Shown piece by piece: positions 16,838 through 29,725 of a stretch of DNA of 64,000 bases (within the stretch, counting starts at the first letter, position 1; each line of letters opens with the position of its first letter). Source of the DNA: Gorsachius magnificus (Eukaryota; Chordata; Aves; Pelecaniformes; Ardeidae); the NCBI GenBank assembly GCA_034008185.1, contig CM067106.1, forward strand, positions 558,001 to 622,000, in the 5' to 3' direction. The notes under the pieces are model-generated. The model worked only from the letters and a program-made list of their open reading frames with translations, did not search any database and was not told the DNA's origin. Position numbers and translations under genes: made by a program.

Positions 16838-17785
16838 CATATATTTAACTTGTCAGCCTGCAGCTGATCTGCTTCTACCTAAACCCATCTCCCTCTCTCC
16901 TGGCTGAATAGGGAAGGGGCTGGCGCGTCTTGGTGTTTGCACACACGCGGGCTCGTATTCCCCCCATGCTCGTATTCCCTCCGAGCATCCTGTAATTAAA
17001 ACTGTGAGCTCCTTGGGGCAGGGACTCCCTGATTTATTTATGAGGCTCCCTGCAGCCCATGGGGCACCCCCTTCCACGCTGAGCCGCCTTTATGCACACG
17101 CACGTGTATATATTAGATTTTATTTTTCCATGAGCATCCTTCGGATACCCGAAAACTGCCGGGAAGCCCCCCAAGCAACAACGTGGAGCGCCGTGCATTG
17201 CAGGGGGGGCACCTCCTTCAATCCAGCCCCTCCTGGCCCAAGCTCAGACAGACAGGGCTGGCATTTTTCCGCTACTGCCGGAGAATTCCTTCCCGGAAAG
17301 CTTCCAAAGGGTTGACAACGAGGAGAGCCCCATCGGGCTTGCAGCCACGCTCACCCCCAAAATGTTTTCAGGGCTCAGAGCGTTGCCTCTGTGCCAGGCT
17401 TGTCTGCCTGGAGAAGGATGGGGGTGTCTTACCCTGCCAGTAAAAAAATAATAATTAAAAAAAAAAAGGCTTAATTATAGGTTAAATTAAGGCTCCCAGA
17501 GCTGCAAGATGCGGCACCCTGCGGGTTCAGAGCTGGTTCAGCTCCTTAATTAACTCGCAGTGAGGAATAACGTGGGAAATGGAGGTGTCTGGAGCGGGGG
17601 GGGTTAAGGAAGAGGGAGCACAGCCCAGGAAAGCCCTGGTCTGTGGTGGGAAAAAGCTTTTTTTTTTTTACCTTTTCCCCTTTCCCCTCATGGCAGGGGG
17701 AGGAGGAAGCCCCCAAAAACCCATGGGTTTTGCTCCATGAGGATGAATCCGTCGCTCTCCGGATCCTTTTTTTGTGAAGGGAGGA
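15747..17785. other. Intergenic, no gene seen
   Basis: Unique sequence with a C run near 16311-16327 and a T run near 16806-16832. AT-rich patches lie near 17440-17560 (TTAATTATAGGTTAAATTAA). Confidence 0.5.
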
Positions 17786-17787
17786 CA

Positions 17788-18625
17788 ACAGCGCTGCCGT
17801 CCAGAGGGACCTGGCCAGGCCGGAGCGTTGGGCGCAGAGGAACCTGATGAGGTTCCTCCAGGGCCAAGTGTTGGGTGCTGCCCCTGGGGAGGTTGGACCC
17901 CAGGCACCAGCCCAGGCTGGGGGCTGCCCTGCTGGGAAGCAGCTCTGCCCAGAGGGACCTGGGGGGCCACAAGGTGGCCATGAGCCAGCAGGGTGCCCTG
18001 GTGGCCAAGAAGGCCAAGGGCGTCCTGGGGCACAGCAAGAGGAGCGTGGCCAGCAGGGCGAGGGAGGTTCTCCTCCCCCTCTGCTCTGCCCTGGGGAGAC
18101 CCCACCTGGAGCTCTGCGCCCAGTTCTGGGCTCCCCACTTCAAGGAGGAGGAGGAGGAGCTACTGGGGAGAGCCCAGAGGAGGGCAACCAAGGTGATGGG
18201 GGGCCTGGGGCATCTCCCCTAGGAGGAAAGGCTGAGGGAGCTGGGCTTGTTCAGCCTGGAGCAGAGCAGGCTGAGAGGGGATCTCATCACCACCTACAAA
18301 TATCTCCAGGGTGGGGGGCACGGGGACGAGCCAGACTCTTCCCAGGGGTGCCCAGCGCCAGGCCAAGGGGCCATGGGCACACCTGAAGCAGAAGAGGTTC
18401 CAGTTGAACGGGAGGAAGAACTTCTTGCCTGGGAGGGTGCCCGAGCCCTGGCCCAGGCTGCCCAGGGGGGCTGTGGAGTCTCCTTCTCTGGAGATCTTCA
18501 CCCCCCGCCTGGACGCTGTCCTGTGCCCCCTGCTCTGGCTGAGCCTGCTTGGGTGGGGGGGTGGCACTGGGTGAGCTCCAAGGTCCCTTCCAACCCTGGC
18601 CAGGCTGGGATTCTGGGATTCTGTA
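17788..18625 (+). mobile_element. CR1 LINE, 5'-truncated 3' part
   Basis: Begins inside the reverse-transcriptase frame with CAGAGGGACCTGGCCAGG. It continues through the CR1 C-terminal region (CAGTTCTGGGCTCCCCACTT; GAGGAAAGGCTGAGGGAGCT) and ends with GGCTGGGATTCTGGGATTCT, a CR1-type 3' tail. No complete reading frame survives. Confidence 0.92.
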
Positions 18626-19754
18626 ACGGAATCACAGCATACCTCATGCTTGGCCGGCCAGGAGCATCCCTCTCCCCCATCCCAGTGTGGGGATGCCGAG
18701 GGGTGGTCTTCACGGGTTGCAGTTCTTCTGGTAAATCAGTTAATTAATTCATTAATTAATTAATAAATGCCAACCAGCGTTTTACGGGATGCCCATGGAC
18801 TTTACACCGCTTCATTTATTTCACTAAATGCCATTTGTAATCTCAAGCTGCCCGTATGAGTACAAATATAATTACATATTTATGGCCGCTGTAATTCCCC
18901 GTTAATTAGATGGCCGCTAATTTTCTCGGCAGGCTTTTGCAATATTTGGGTGCAGAGCCGTAACTCTCAGCCCTTTTCTCCCCCGTTTCTTGACCACGCA
19001 ATCGCTCCGTTCCTCTCCGGGAGCACCCAAAGGGACCGGCCGAGGGGCAGCGGGCACAAAATTCTTCTTCCCAGCTGGTGCTGAGCACTGACATTTCCAG
19101 CCAGGCACCGCCACCGGATGGGCTTTCACCTCCTGGCTCCTCATTAGATTCCCTTCACCGCCAGTTTTGGGTGTTCGTTATCGGGTAAACAGCTATTGAC
19201 AGACTCTTTATCAGTTGGAAAAATTGCCGGGCCTTTGTTTTGGAAATTGTTCTTTCAGCGCTGAAGATTCTGTTTGCCCTCCGTACCCCGGCTCCTGATT
19301 ACCCTCAGTTCCTTTTGTCTAGCCCTTGAATAGATATTTTCTGGCCAGAATCCGAAAACATCTCCAGATTGAGGTGATTAAGCCCCCTTGCGCTTCCTCT
19401 AGCTGCTTTTTGTCCCCATCCGAAATGTTGGGGCTTGGCACATGAAGTGGCTGCCTTTTTTTTTTTTTGTTATTCTGTTTTTTCCTCCTCCTGCAGCTGG
19501 AGACTTCACAACCGGCAGCTTGGGATGAAGAAGGTACCTAAATGGTTTCAATCCTTTGCTTCCTGGCTCCGGGCCCTTCCTGAGATGCTCTTGAGCCATC
19601 CCATCACCCTCAGAACCTCTGCAATGGTTTTTCGGCACCTTGATGCCGTAGTTGGGAGTTTGGGTGGACCCGGTTGGTGCATCAAAATAGCCCAAAATGG
19701 AAAACCCAAGGCGTTGGCTTCCTCACGGTGCTTCCCAAGCTCGCAAGTCCAGGA
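18626..19754. other. Intergenic, AT-richer unique sequence
   Basis: No gene. The stretch 18730-18920 is unusually AT-rich for the window and has several TAAT cores (TTAATTCATTAATTAATTAA, CCGTTAATTAGATGG). It is a candidate conserved noncoding element. Confidence 0.45.
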
Positions 19755-20340
19755 CATCACAGAATCACAGAACCGCAAGGGTTGGAAGGGACCTCGGGAG
19801 ATCATCTAGTCCAACCCCCCTGCTCAAGCAGGTTCTCCTAGAGCATGTTACACAGGACTTCATCCAGTTTGTACCCATTGCCCCTTGTCCTGGCTCTGGG
19901 CACCACTGGGAAGAGTCTGTGCTCCGTCCTCTTGACTTCCACCCTTACAATATTTGTATGTGTTGATGAGGTCCCCTCTCAGTCTTCTCTTCTTCAGGCT
20001 GAACAAGCCCAACTCTCTCAGCCTTTCCTCCTAGGGGAGATGCCCCAGGCCCCCCATCACCTTGGTTGCCCTCCTCTGGGCTCTCCCCAGTAGCTCCTCC
20101 TCCTCCTCCTTGAAGTGGGGAGCCCAGAACTGGGCGCAGAGCTCCAGGTGGGGTCTCCCCAGGGCAGAGCAGAGGGGGAGGAGAACCTCCCTCGCCCTGC
20201 TGGCCACGCTCCTCTTGATGCGACCCAGGACGCCCTTGGCCTTCTTGGCCACCAGGGCACCCTGCTGGCTCATGGTCAGCTTGTCATCCACCAGGACCTC
20301 CAGCTCCCTCTGGGCAGAGCTGCTTCCCAGCAGAACGTTG
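19755..20340 (-). mobile_element. CR1 LINE fragment
   Basis: On the + strand it starts with TCACAGAATCACAGAACCGC (reverse of the CR1 3' tail) and GGTTGGAAGGGACCTCGGGA. It then runs through the same 3' coding block as the other copies and is truncated near 20340. Confidence 0.9.
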
Positions 20341-20985
20341 GGGAACACAGGGAGCATGACCTTGCCTGCAGCTTCCCCAGGCAGGAGCCAGCCCACGTTC
20401 TGCCTTCCCCGAGCCCGGGTGGATGCTATGAGCATCAGCCCAGTGGCCAAGGGAGGAAGGCCTGGAGGTCAAGGTGACACAGCTAAGAAAGGCATATTTT
20501 TTAACCTGCTGCCCTTCGAAGGTTCCAGCTATTTACACAGAGGGCAGCCAGACCAGCAGAGCACCTTTGCCTTGCTCTACAAGCCCGGCCTTGACGTTAG
20601 CTCCTCTTCAGAGCCATTTCTTCACCTTTCTTTATCCTGGGATCCCCCAAGGCTGTTTAATTTCGGAGCTAAATCCAGGTTGATCCAGCAGCAGCGATAT
20701 TTCCTGCCTGCCTTCCTCCTCTTCTCATTATATTAAAAGCGATTTCATTTGCAATCACGTCTCGCGCTATTTATAACCCATGAGAGGGAATATTTTATAG
20801 CAGAGCAGGTTCCTCGGAGGCTCTGACTCTGGCCGGGCTGCTTTGCTGGAGCCTGCACCAGGACCGGGCAGGTCTGGGGTCCCCGTGCCCCGGAGCATCC
20901 CCCCCCAAGGAGAGGCCAGCCAAGCGCTGGAGTGGGACTTATCCTTACCCCCCCCACACCCCTGAGGGGCTCAGAGCAAGCACAC
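20341..20985. other. Intergenic, no gene seen
   Basis: Unique sequence. An AT-richer segment near 20715-20800 (TCATTATATTAAAAGCGATT) stands out. Confidence 0.45.
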
Positions 20986-20989
20986 GGAT

Positions 20990-21252
20990 TTGTGGATGAG
21001 GGGAAATGGCCTCAAGTTGTGCCAGGGCAGGGGGAGGTTGGCCCTGGGGAACAATTCCTTCCCCAAAGGGCTGTCAGGGGCTGGAAGGGGCTGCCCAGGG
21101 AAGGGGGCGAGTCCCCAGCCCGGGGGGGATTTAACAGCCGGGCAGAGGCGGTGCTGAGGGACGGGGTTTGGGGGTGGGATGGCAGGGGTAGGGGGACGGC
21201 TGGGCTGGGGGAGCTGAAAGGGCTTTGCCAACCCCAACGATCCCGGGATTGT
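20990..21252 (+). mobile_element. CR1 LINE 3' fragment, second subfamily
   Basis: Contains CAAGTTGTGCCAGGGCAGGG and GGGGAACAATTCCTTCCCCA, and ends GGGCTTTGCCAACCCCAACG ATCCCGGGATT. It differs from the subfamily at 17788-18625. Confidence 0.85.
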
Positions 21253-21757
21253 GTGCACCCATGCATCCCCAGGACCCCCACCCCGCACAGGCTCGCCCAC
21301 CCTGCAGTCACATGCCGGCAGCATTGGGAAGGCAGGATTTTTGTTTTGGCTGGGGCTGGTTCGCTGGGAGAAGGAGTAAGGAACAGCTTGGGAATGACTC
21401 ACCGTCCCCATTGGGCAATTAGCACCAGACCTGCAGCTAACGAGCTGTCCTGTCTCTCACCGGGCAGAGGGGAGATGCATATTTAAAGAGTTCACTAACC
21501 CCTCCACCACGTGGCAGGATCATTTTAATTATCTTAATTATCTGGCTGGACAGTGCCGGGATGAACGGAGCTGGGGGCCAGCGGGGCCCAGGCACATTCC
21601 CAGCATCCAGGGAGGAGTGGGGCTAATGGTGGCCAGTGCAGCCAGGAGAAGCTGAAGACACCGGCTCCTCTGAAAGCATCCCAGTGCCTCCGCCACGTCC
21701 CACCCGTGGCAGAGAGATGGGGGCCGAACGCTGCCGGTGCAATCCGTTCACCTGAGT

Positions 21758-22830
21758 TCACAGAATCCCAGCCTGGCCAGGGTTGGAAGGGACCTCGGGA
21801 GATCATCCAGTCCAACCCCCCTGCTCAAGCAGGCTCACCCAGAGCAGGGGGCACAGGACAGCGTCCAGGCGGGGGGTGAAGATCTCCAGAGAAGGAGACT
21901 CCACAGCCCCCCTGGGCAGCCTGGGCCAGGGCTCGGGCACCCTCCCAGGCAAGAAGTTCTTCCTCCCGTTCAACTGGAACCTCTTCTGCTTCAGGCTGTG
22001 CCCATGGCCCCTTGGCCTGGCGCTGGGCACCCCTGGGAAGAGTCTGGCTGCGTCCCCGTGCCCCCCACCCTGGAGATATTTGTAGGTGGTGATGAGATCC
22101 CCTCTCAGCCTGCTCTGCTCCAGGCTGAACAAGCCCAGCTCCCTCAGCCTTTCCTCCTAGGGGAGATGCCCCAGGCCCCCCATCACCTTGGTTGCCCTCC
22201 TCTGGGCTCTCCCCAGTAGCTCCTCCTCCTCCTCCTTGAAGTGGGGAGCCCAGAACTGGGCGCAGAGCTCCAGGTGGGGTCTCCCCAGGGCAGAGCAGAG
22301 GGGGAGGAGAACCTCCCTCGCCCTGCTGGCCACGCTCCTCTTGCTGTGCCCCAGGACGCCCTTGGCCTTCTTGGCCACCAGGGCACCCTGCTGGCTCGTG
22401 GCCACCTTGTGGCCCCCCAGGACCCCCAGGTCCCTCTGGGCAGAGCTGCTTCCCAGCAGGGCAGCCCCCAGCCTGGGCTGGTGCCTGGGGTCCAACCTCC
22501 CCAGGGGCAGCACCCAACACTTGGCCCTGGAGGAACCTCATCATGTTCCTCTGCGCCCAACACTCCGGCCTGGCCAGGTCCCGCTGGACGGCAGCCTCCT
22601 GGCATATCAGCCACTCCTCCCAGTTTGGTGTCATCAGTGAACTTGCTGAGGGTCCACTCTGTCCCCTTGTCCAGGTCATTGATGAACAAGTTAAACAAGA
22701 CTGGACCGAGTACTGAGCCCTGGGGAACTCCAGTAACTACTGGCCTCCAACTGGACTCTGCCCCACCGATCAGAACCCTTTGAGCCCGGCCGTTCAGCCA
22801 GTTCTCAATGAATTTTTTGGCTCACGGCAT
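21758..22830 (-). mobile_element. CR1 LINE, longer 3' part with reverse-transcriptase remnant
   Basis: Starts on the + strand at CACAGAATCCCAGCCTGGCC. On the minus strand it encodes recognisable CR1 reverse-transcriptase fragments ([22 protein letters not shown]) from about 22700 down. Internal frame breaks make it non-functional. Confidence 0.92.
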
Positions 22831-25800
22831 GTTATGGATAGAAACCTTCCAGGAATCCAGCGTCATCTCCAGCTGGTTTATTAGCGATTAATGACGGGCC
22901 GCTTTGCAAAATCAAGGCTTTAGATGTGATTGGGGGGGGGGATGCTGGGGAGGGGGAGATGCACCTGCTCAACTCCCTGCATTATTTTACTGCGGAAAGT
23001 GAGAAATGAGAGCGAGGTAGGGGAAAAAAGCCCTGTCACAGGAGGGCAGATCCGAGGGGGGGGGGAGGCAGCTCCAAATTGCTCCGTTAACGCTGCTGCT
23101 AATTGTGTTCCTGCTGTTTGGCACAAAAGCAGCCAAAAAGAAAGCAAAAAAAAAAAATCAAATAGTTTAAAAATTGCCATTTCAATCTGCAATCCCAGGC
23201 AGCGAAGCGCAGACGGTTAAGGAGGATTCAGAGAGTGCCCAAGCTGAAGCCATCGCAACCGGGGATGGGGGCCCGGAGCAAAACTGGCAGGAAAAAGGGA
23301 GAATGAGCAGCGGGAAGCGGGATGGAAGGAAGGATCACTGAGAATGATGACTGCGGAGAGGAGTTGATGGGGACAGCATTGGGAAGGGGGCAGAAATGAG
23401 AAGAGGTTGGGCTTGCGTTGAGTTGCCCCAAGAGCCGGCTCTTGTCTGTCCACCCACCCTGCTCCGTGCCCACCCGTCGCAGCAAGACACAGAGGACAAC
23501 TCAAGCTGTCCAGCTGCCTGGCCGGGCAATCTGAGGAGGACGAAGCTGGGAGTGGAGGGGAAGGACGTTTTTCTGGCTGCAAACCTCCGTTGGGTTTATC
23601 CCTCGCTTTGCCCGAACCTCTCAGCCTTGCAGACCCCATCGGTCTCACCCTCAGTGTCCTCGACACCCACCTGGTCCGTTCAGTGGGGACCTTGGGGGTT
23701 CCCTTCACCGCATGCCAAACCCTGGCATCTTGAGTAAAAGCTTGACACGAGCACCACTCGAGATCAAAGCCCGAATAGGAGCGTTGATGGCCAGGGCCAT
23801 AAATCATCTGGTAGCTTCTACGTCAAGCCCTGTTACACCGGAACAAATGATGCAGCCCCTGCTCCAGCCATGGCCGATCCAAGAGGAGACCACAGGCTTA
23901 TTTAAGGGGGTAAGGTCCCAGGAGACCTCTCGAGGACATGGACGTAAGCCCAGTGGATCGCCTAGGAGTGCCGGGTTCTCTCCATTGATGCACAAAGGGT
24001 TGCAACAGGCAGCTCCAGCGCAGCACAGAGAGACAACCCCCAGCTGGAAGGGTGTCTTCATCTGGTCTGGATGCTCCTTGGGTGGTCTCCAGGGTCCTTG
24101 GATAACGCTCGTCTGGAATGCAGTCCCAGCTCCTGCACCCCTAACAACCAACATGCAAAGCCAGGACCCGATCGACGGCAGACGCTTCCGCTTGGCCTGA
24201 AAGCTCCCTCCTTTGCCGCAAGCTCCTGGCAACGTGGAGCAGAAGCTTCTGTGAAGATAAAAAGGAGCAAGAGCAGGCAGACACGGTCCCAGGAAAGACC
24301 TCCCGGTGCTAAGGATGCTCCAGAAGAAGTGACCTTGGAGAGGAAGAGGAGGGAAGCAGTTCACTCCCCGGAGCACAACGCTAGACCGTGTCTCTGCACC
24401 GCGTGTTTGGTTTTTAGTCACAGGAGATGTAAAACCCGCCCAGCCCTGAAGCTTTCAACTAATTCCCAGGTTTCTCCATCCGTCCCCAGGAATCATCAGA
24501 GCTGCTTTGCTCAAATTAAGATTTTTTCCCCCGAGGGCCACAACCTGGCTCCTGCTTTGCAAATTTACAACAGCTGGAGAAGGATAAGAGGGAAAAAAAA
24601 AAAGCGTTTTTCCTGGCAAGTGTTCCCGGTGGGAAGCCTTGATGTCTGGGTAATGTTCTCTGTGCACAAGGGGCCCCTGCCTTCTGCTCCAGCTCTTTCA
24701 GCTCTTGGCATAAGAAATAAGCAGGAAAAAGGAAAGGATTCCTACCCCCTTCAATCAATCAAAACCCACTGAGACTCTGGCGCCTCCACCAAACAGCACA
24801 AAGTGAGGAGGGAAGGGGATTCTCTATCAAACAACCCACCGGAGATGTTGGGTAGGGAGGAACAGACCATTACTCCCAAACAAGCCCGGGGATCCCAAAA
24901 AATCCCTGCCACCTTCTCCACCGAAAGCCACGCAGCCTCTCTGCCCCGGCCTCTTGGCCATCGGCACCTACAAGCAGACCACCAGGAGCGAGCTACTCGA
25001 GGTGACGATGTCCCTGCTTGTTGGACTGGATGGTTGGTCCTTTCCAACCCAACCCATTCCATGGGTTTAGGATTTGAAGGTCAAACACACCCCTTGCACA
25101 GCCGCTCTCCCTCCCGCCCGGAGTGGCAAGGAAGCAGAAGCCTCAAAAGCAACGTTGCTCCTGCCCGAATCCAACAAGTGGATAAATCCAACGCAACAGA
25201 GGCAGCCTCTGGATTAACCCAGAAGGAAGACCGTGACTTTTTTTTTACCCCATCTATGCCTTCGTGGTTGCCAGAGCAATCAGATCACAAACAGGGCCAT
25301 GGGCCCAAGTCAAAAAAATGCCTCTGGCATTGCCAAAAAGTCGTTAAATTCCCACAACAGCCGGGGACAGGCAAAGACGCCCACCCGAATCCAAAGCCAC
25401 GCCACTGTTGCCCACCCAGGGCCTCATCCTGGCGGAGCCAACACGCTCATTCCGCATTAGCAGCACATTCCCTGGAAGTAATAAAAGCCCCTCAGGTCAT
25501 TAATATGGAAATGTATTCCCCGCTCCGAGGCAGCGAGATGTTTGCGCAGATTGGAAGCAGCTTGCCGAGATTTCCTTCTGAATGCGTGGACATTAAAGCC
25601 TCCCATTACAATGTTGATGATTTCTTCCCTTTTGATGAATAGCCCGCCATAAATAGACTCTGATTAATTGCGGCTGCACTTGGAGGGCTGGAAATGCATC
25701 ATTTGCCGCTATGGATGGGGATAATGGTCATCATCTGCCTTTGAGTGCCATTCAGCGGGAGAGGGGCTCGGCTCTGCCTGCGAAGCCAGGTGGCTGGCTT

Positions 25801-26020
25801 CAAGTTTTTTGCGCCAGGCAGAGCCTTCTCCAAATAAAGGGCTTGGGTGCCTCGTTGCAGGCTGGCTGCGGAGCTAATTGCCAGAACTTTCTTATTTATC
25901 ACCTCCAACGAGGGGCGGAAGAACAGCTAGGAACCAGAGATGGGCCAAGCATCCAAAGGGGACCGGTGGGTTTAGGGGTCCGAGTTGCAGGGAGGAGATG
26001 AGACGTGCACAAAATCACAC
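22831..26020. other. Intergenic, no gene seen
   Basis: Mostly unique sequence. A short CR1-like tail may lie at about 24998-25062 (CCTTTCCAACCCAACCCATT). The segment 25480-25740 is AT-richer, with GTCATTAATATGGAAATGTA and TGATTAATTGCGGC, and looks like a candidate conserved element. Open frames of 200-280 codons here lack any domain I recognise. Confidence 0.5.
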
Positions 26021-26027
26021 ACACACA

Positions 26028-27080
26028 CAGAATCCCAGCCTGGCCGGGGTTGGAAGGGCCCTCGGAGCTCACCCAGTGCCACCCCCCCACCCAAGCAGGC
26101 TCACCCAGAGCAGGGGGCACAGGACAGCGTCCAGGCGGGGGGTGAAGATCTCCAGAGAAGGAGACTCCACAGCCCCCCTGGGCAGCCTGGGCCAGGGCTC
26201 GGGCACCCTCCCAGGCAAGAAGTTCTTCCTCCCGTTCAACTGGAACCTCTTCTGCTTCAGGTTGTGCCCATGGCCCCTTGGCCTGGCGCTGGGCACCCCT
26301 GGGAAGAGTCTGGCTGCGTCCCCGTGCCCCCCACCCTGGAGATATTTGTAGGTGGTGATGAGATCCCCTCTCAGCCTGCTCTGCTCCAGGCTGAACAAGC
26401 CCAGCTCCCTCAGCCTTTCCTCCTAGGGGAGATGCCCCAGGCCCCCCATCACCTTGGTTGCCCTCCTCTGGGCTCTCCCCAGTAGCTCCTCCTCCTCCTC
26501 CTTGAAGTGGGGAGCCCAGAACTGGGCGCAGAGCTCCAGGTGGGGTCTCCCCAGGGCAGAGCAGAGGGGGAGGAGAACCTCCCTCGCCCTGCTGGCCACG
26601 CTCCTCTTGCTGTGCCCCAGGACGCCCTTGGCCTTCTTGGCCACCAGGGCACCCTGCTGGCTCGTGGCCACCTTGTGGCCCCCAGGTCCCTCTGGGCAGA
26701 GCTGCTTCCCAGCAGGGCAGCCCCCAGCCTGGACTGGTGCCTGGGGTCCAACCTCCCCAGGGGCAGCACCCAACACTTGGCCCTGGTGGAACCTCATCAG
26801 GTTCCTCTGCGCCCAACGCTCTGGCCTGGCCAGGTCCCGCTGGACGGCAGCGCAGCCTCCCGGTGGATTGGCCGCTCCTCCCAGTTTGGTGTCATCAGCG
26901 AACTTGCTGGTGATCCACTCTGTCCCCTCGTCCAGGTCATGGATGAATGAGTTGAACAAGACCGGGCCAAGCACTGAGCCCTGGGGATCTCCATGAGCTC
27001 CTGGCTTCCAACCAGACCCTGCCCCGCTGATCCCAACACTCTGAGCCCATGGCAGCAGCCAGTTCCCTATCACCCCACGC
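26028..27080 (-). mobile_element. CR1 LINE, longer 3' part with reverse-transcriptase remnant
   Basis: Preceded by a (CA)n tract. Starts AGAATCCCAGCCTGGCCGGG on the + strand. The minus strand encodes [19 protein letters not shown] and FADDTKLGG, the CR1 reverse-transcriptase region, with breaks. Confidence 0.92.
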
Positions 27081-27314
27081 GCCGTTTGCCGGAACCACGC
27101 AGGCATCCTCGCACGCTTCGGTTACGCGCAAGTACCCGGGGCAATTCATGCAAAGGGCAGGACCGCCCACCACATCGCAGCCCTGGCCCCCCGGGAGCCT
27201 CCAGCTTTTCATGGAGCTTTGGAGATCCTTGAGCATCGCATCCTCATGACGCCCGAGTGCTGCGACTGAAATCCCCCCCCCCCCATCCACCTTCCTAGGG
27301 GGCGCTCTCCTGAG

Positions 27315-27475
27315 TTGCCCAGAGTAAATAAAAAATATATATAAAATATATATTTTACGTATATGTAATACAAGATACAAAATATATATTAAAATATATT
27401 ATATATATAAAAGTATATAGCTAAATATATATAAATATAACGAATAAAAGAGAGAGAGAGATAAAAATAACGGCC
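27315..27475. repeat. (TATA)-rich microsatellite
   Basis: AAATATATATAAAATATATA-type repeats followed by an (AG)n tract near 27450. Confidence 0.9.
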
Positions 27476-28790
27476 GAAGGGTTGGGTACGTTGCACAGGC
27501 AGAGGAGGCCATGCAGCACAGGGCCCCAGCAGCGGGGATGCTCAGGGAGTTGCCATGGAAACCTGGGAGCCTTGGGATGCAGCTGAGCATCAAGCAGGGC
27601 CACAGGCGGAGTGGGGGGGTGCAGGTAGGTGCAGGCAGCTCCCTGCCAGGGAAGGGGGCTGGGGGGGGCTGCGTCCCTCTGCTCAAGAGGGAGCCTGGAC
27701 CTTTGCTCCCGGCCAAGCCGGGGCAGAGCCATTCCCCTCCTCGCCCACCCGGGTTTCTTCACTCTTGGCTTGTTAAGGAAGGCTGAAACGCTCCATGTTA
27801 ATTTGGCAGGATTTGGCAGATTTCCCCATCTCCGCATCCCTGGGGAAGCTGTGCCAGGCCGCCACGAAAGTGCTGATGGTACCAGACCAGATGAGGAGTC
27901 CCAAGAGGGCAGGAACCCCCAACGGGGCATGGCGGGGGGACACGGACACGGGCACACGGGACAGAGTAATAGGATTTCCAAGCTCTGCCGGCTCAGGGAG
28001 GCAAACGAGCTCTCAGTGACGGCGAACGAGGTCTCGGTGACTAAAGCACGTAAGTAAATTACGGCGAGACGGCTCTGCCGTCAGGACAGAAGGGAAAGGA
28101 GCTGAGAGTGCAGGGCTCAACATCCACGGGGACGTGGGGTGGCGCGGGGCTGGGACCGGGGACCGCAAACAGGACCCAACAATCCTGTTGGGTCTCCGTT
28201 GTCCTACCCAAGCCAGCACCACCGAGCCATCTAAAGCATCGCTTGCCATTCATTTGGGGGAGGAAAATGGGGGAGAAGCGGATTTCCAACCAGTGAAACA
28301 GCAGTGGATGCAAACAACCCCGGGTGACGCCTGCATCCCAGAGCCATGAAGCGCGTCGAGGCAGAGAGCCCTGCTCTGACGGCCCCATCCATCATCCAGG
28401 AAGGAAAAACCCAGCCCGTCACGCCAGGAAAATTCCCACTGCTCATCTCTAAGGGATGAGAAGCAGAGGGTTTAAGCGGCTCCTTGCCAGCTAAATGAGC
28501 TCCCCGAGGGTCAGTGGGGTGCAAACCTCCCGGAGGTTTAGTGGATGTCAAAGCCAGTGGCTGCCATCCCATCTCCTTGTTCCGGCGCAGTCCTGGAGCC
28601 ATTACCCAGCCGGTGTCACCAACAGCCGCTGGCTGGGCTAGGATGGATGTTGAAGAAGGGAACATGCAGCGTCTAAGACGTGGAAGACCCACCGTGCCTT
28701 TTGGCCGGCTGTTTCTACGGTTCGTTATTCTTATGATTTAAAAAAATAAATAAATATGGAATATTCACCCCTTACTTCTGATTCGATGGG
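27476..28790. other. Intergenic, no gene seen
   Basis: Unique sequence. Open frames present on both strands show no recognisable family. Confidence 0.45.
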
Positions 28791-28794
28791 AGGG

Positions 28795-29725
28795 AGGCTC
28801 TGCAGAGGGACCTGGCCAGGCTGGATCCACAGGACCTGGCCAGGCTGGATCCATGGGACCTGGCCAGGCTGGATCCACGGGACCTGGCCAGGCTGGATCC
28901 ATGGGGGCCCTGGCCGGGCTGGATCCCTGGGCCCAGCCCAACTGGGTGAGGTTACCAAGGCCAAGGGCCGGGTCCTGCCCTGGGGTCACCACAACCCCAG
29001 GCAAGGCTCCAGGCGTGGGGACGAGGGGCTGGAAAGCTGCCCGGCGGGAAAGGAGCTGGGGGGGTTGGTCGCCAGGCGGCTGAAGAGGAGCCAGCAGGGT
29101 GCCCAGGTGGCCAAGGGGGCCAGCGGCATCCTGGCTTGTATCAGGAGTGGTGTGGCCAGCAGGAGCAGGGCAGGGACCGTGCCCCTGTGCTGGGCACTGG
29201 GGGGGCCGCCCCTCGACTGCTGGGGTCAGGGTTGGGCCCCTCCCTCCCCGAAGGCCCTGGGGGGGCTGGAGCGTGTCCAGAGAAGGGCAGCGGAGCTGGG
29301 GAGGGGTCTGGAGCCCCAGGCTGCTGGGGAGCGGCTGGGGGAGCTGGGGGGGTTCAGCCTGGAGCAGAGGGGGCTGAGGGGAGCCCTTCTGGCTGCCTAC
29401 CAGTGCCTGAGAGGAGGGGGGAGCCGGGGGGGTCAGGCTCTGCTCCCAGGGAAGGGGCGATGGGACGAGGGGCAAGGGCCTCCAGTTGTGCCAGGGCAGG
29501 GGGAGGTTGGCCCTGGGGAACAATTCCTTCCCCAAAGGGCTGTCAGGGCTGGAAGGGGCTGCCCAGGGAAGGGGGCGAGTCCCCAGCCCTGGGGGGATTT
29601 AACAGCCGGGCAGAGGCGGTGCTGAGGGACGGGGTTTGGGGGTGGGATGGCAGGGGTAGGGGGACGGCTGGGCTGGGGGAGCTGAAAGGGCTTTGCCAAC
29701 CCAAACCATGCCGGGATTCTATGAT
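28795..29725 (+). mobile_element. CR1 LINE, second subfamily, with internal tandem repeat
   Basis: Opens with five tandem copies of a 25-bp unit (GACCTGGCCAGGCTGGATCC plus ACAGG-type ends, 28808-28930). It continues with the CR1 3' coding block and ends CCAACCCAAACCATGCCGGG ATTCTATGAT. The tandem unit is an expanded segment of the element itself. Confidence 0.88.

Noticed and set aside
24803..25642. A 279-codon + strand frame in intergenic DNA
   Set aside because: No recognisable domain, includes a CR1-like tail and shows no splice-linked neighbours; probably chance.
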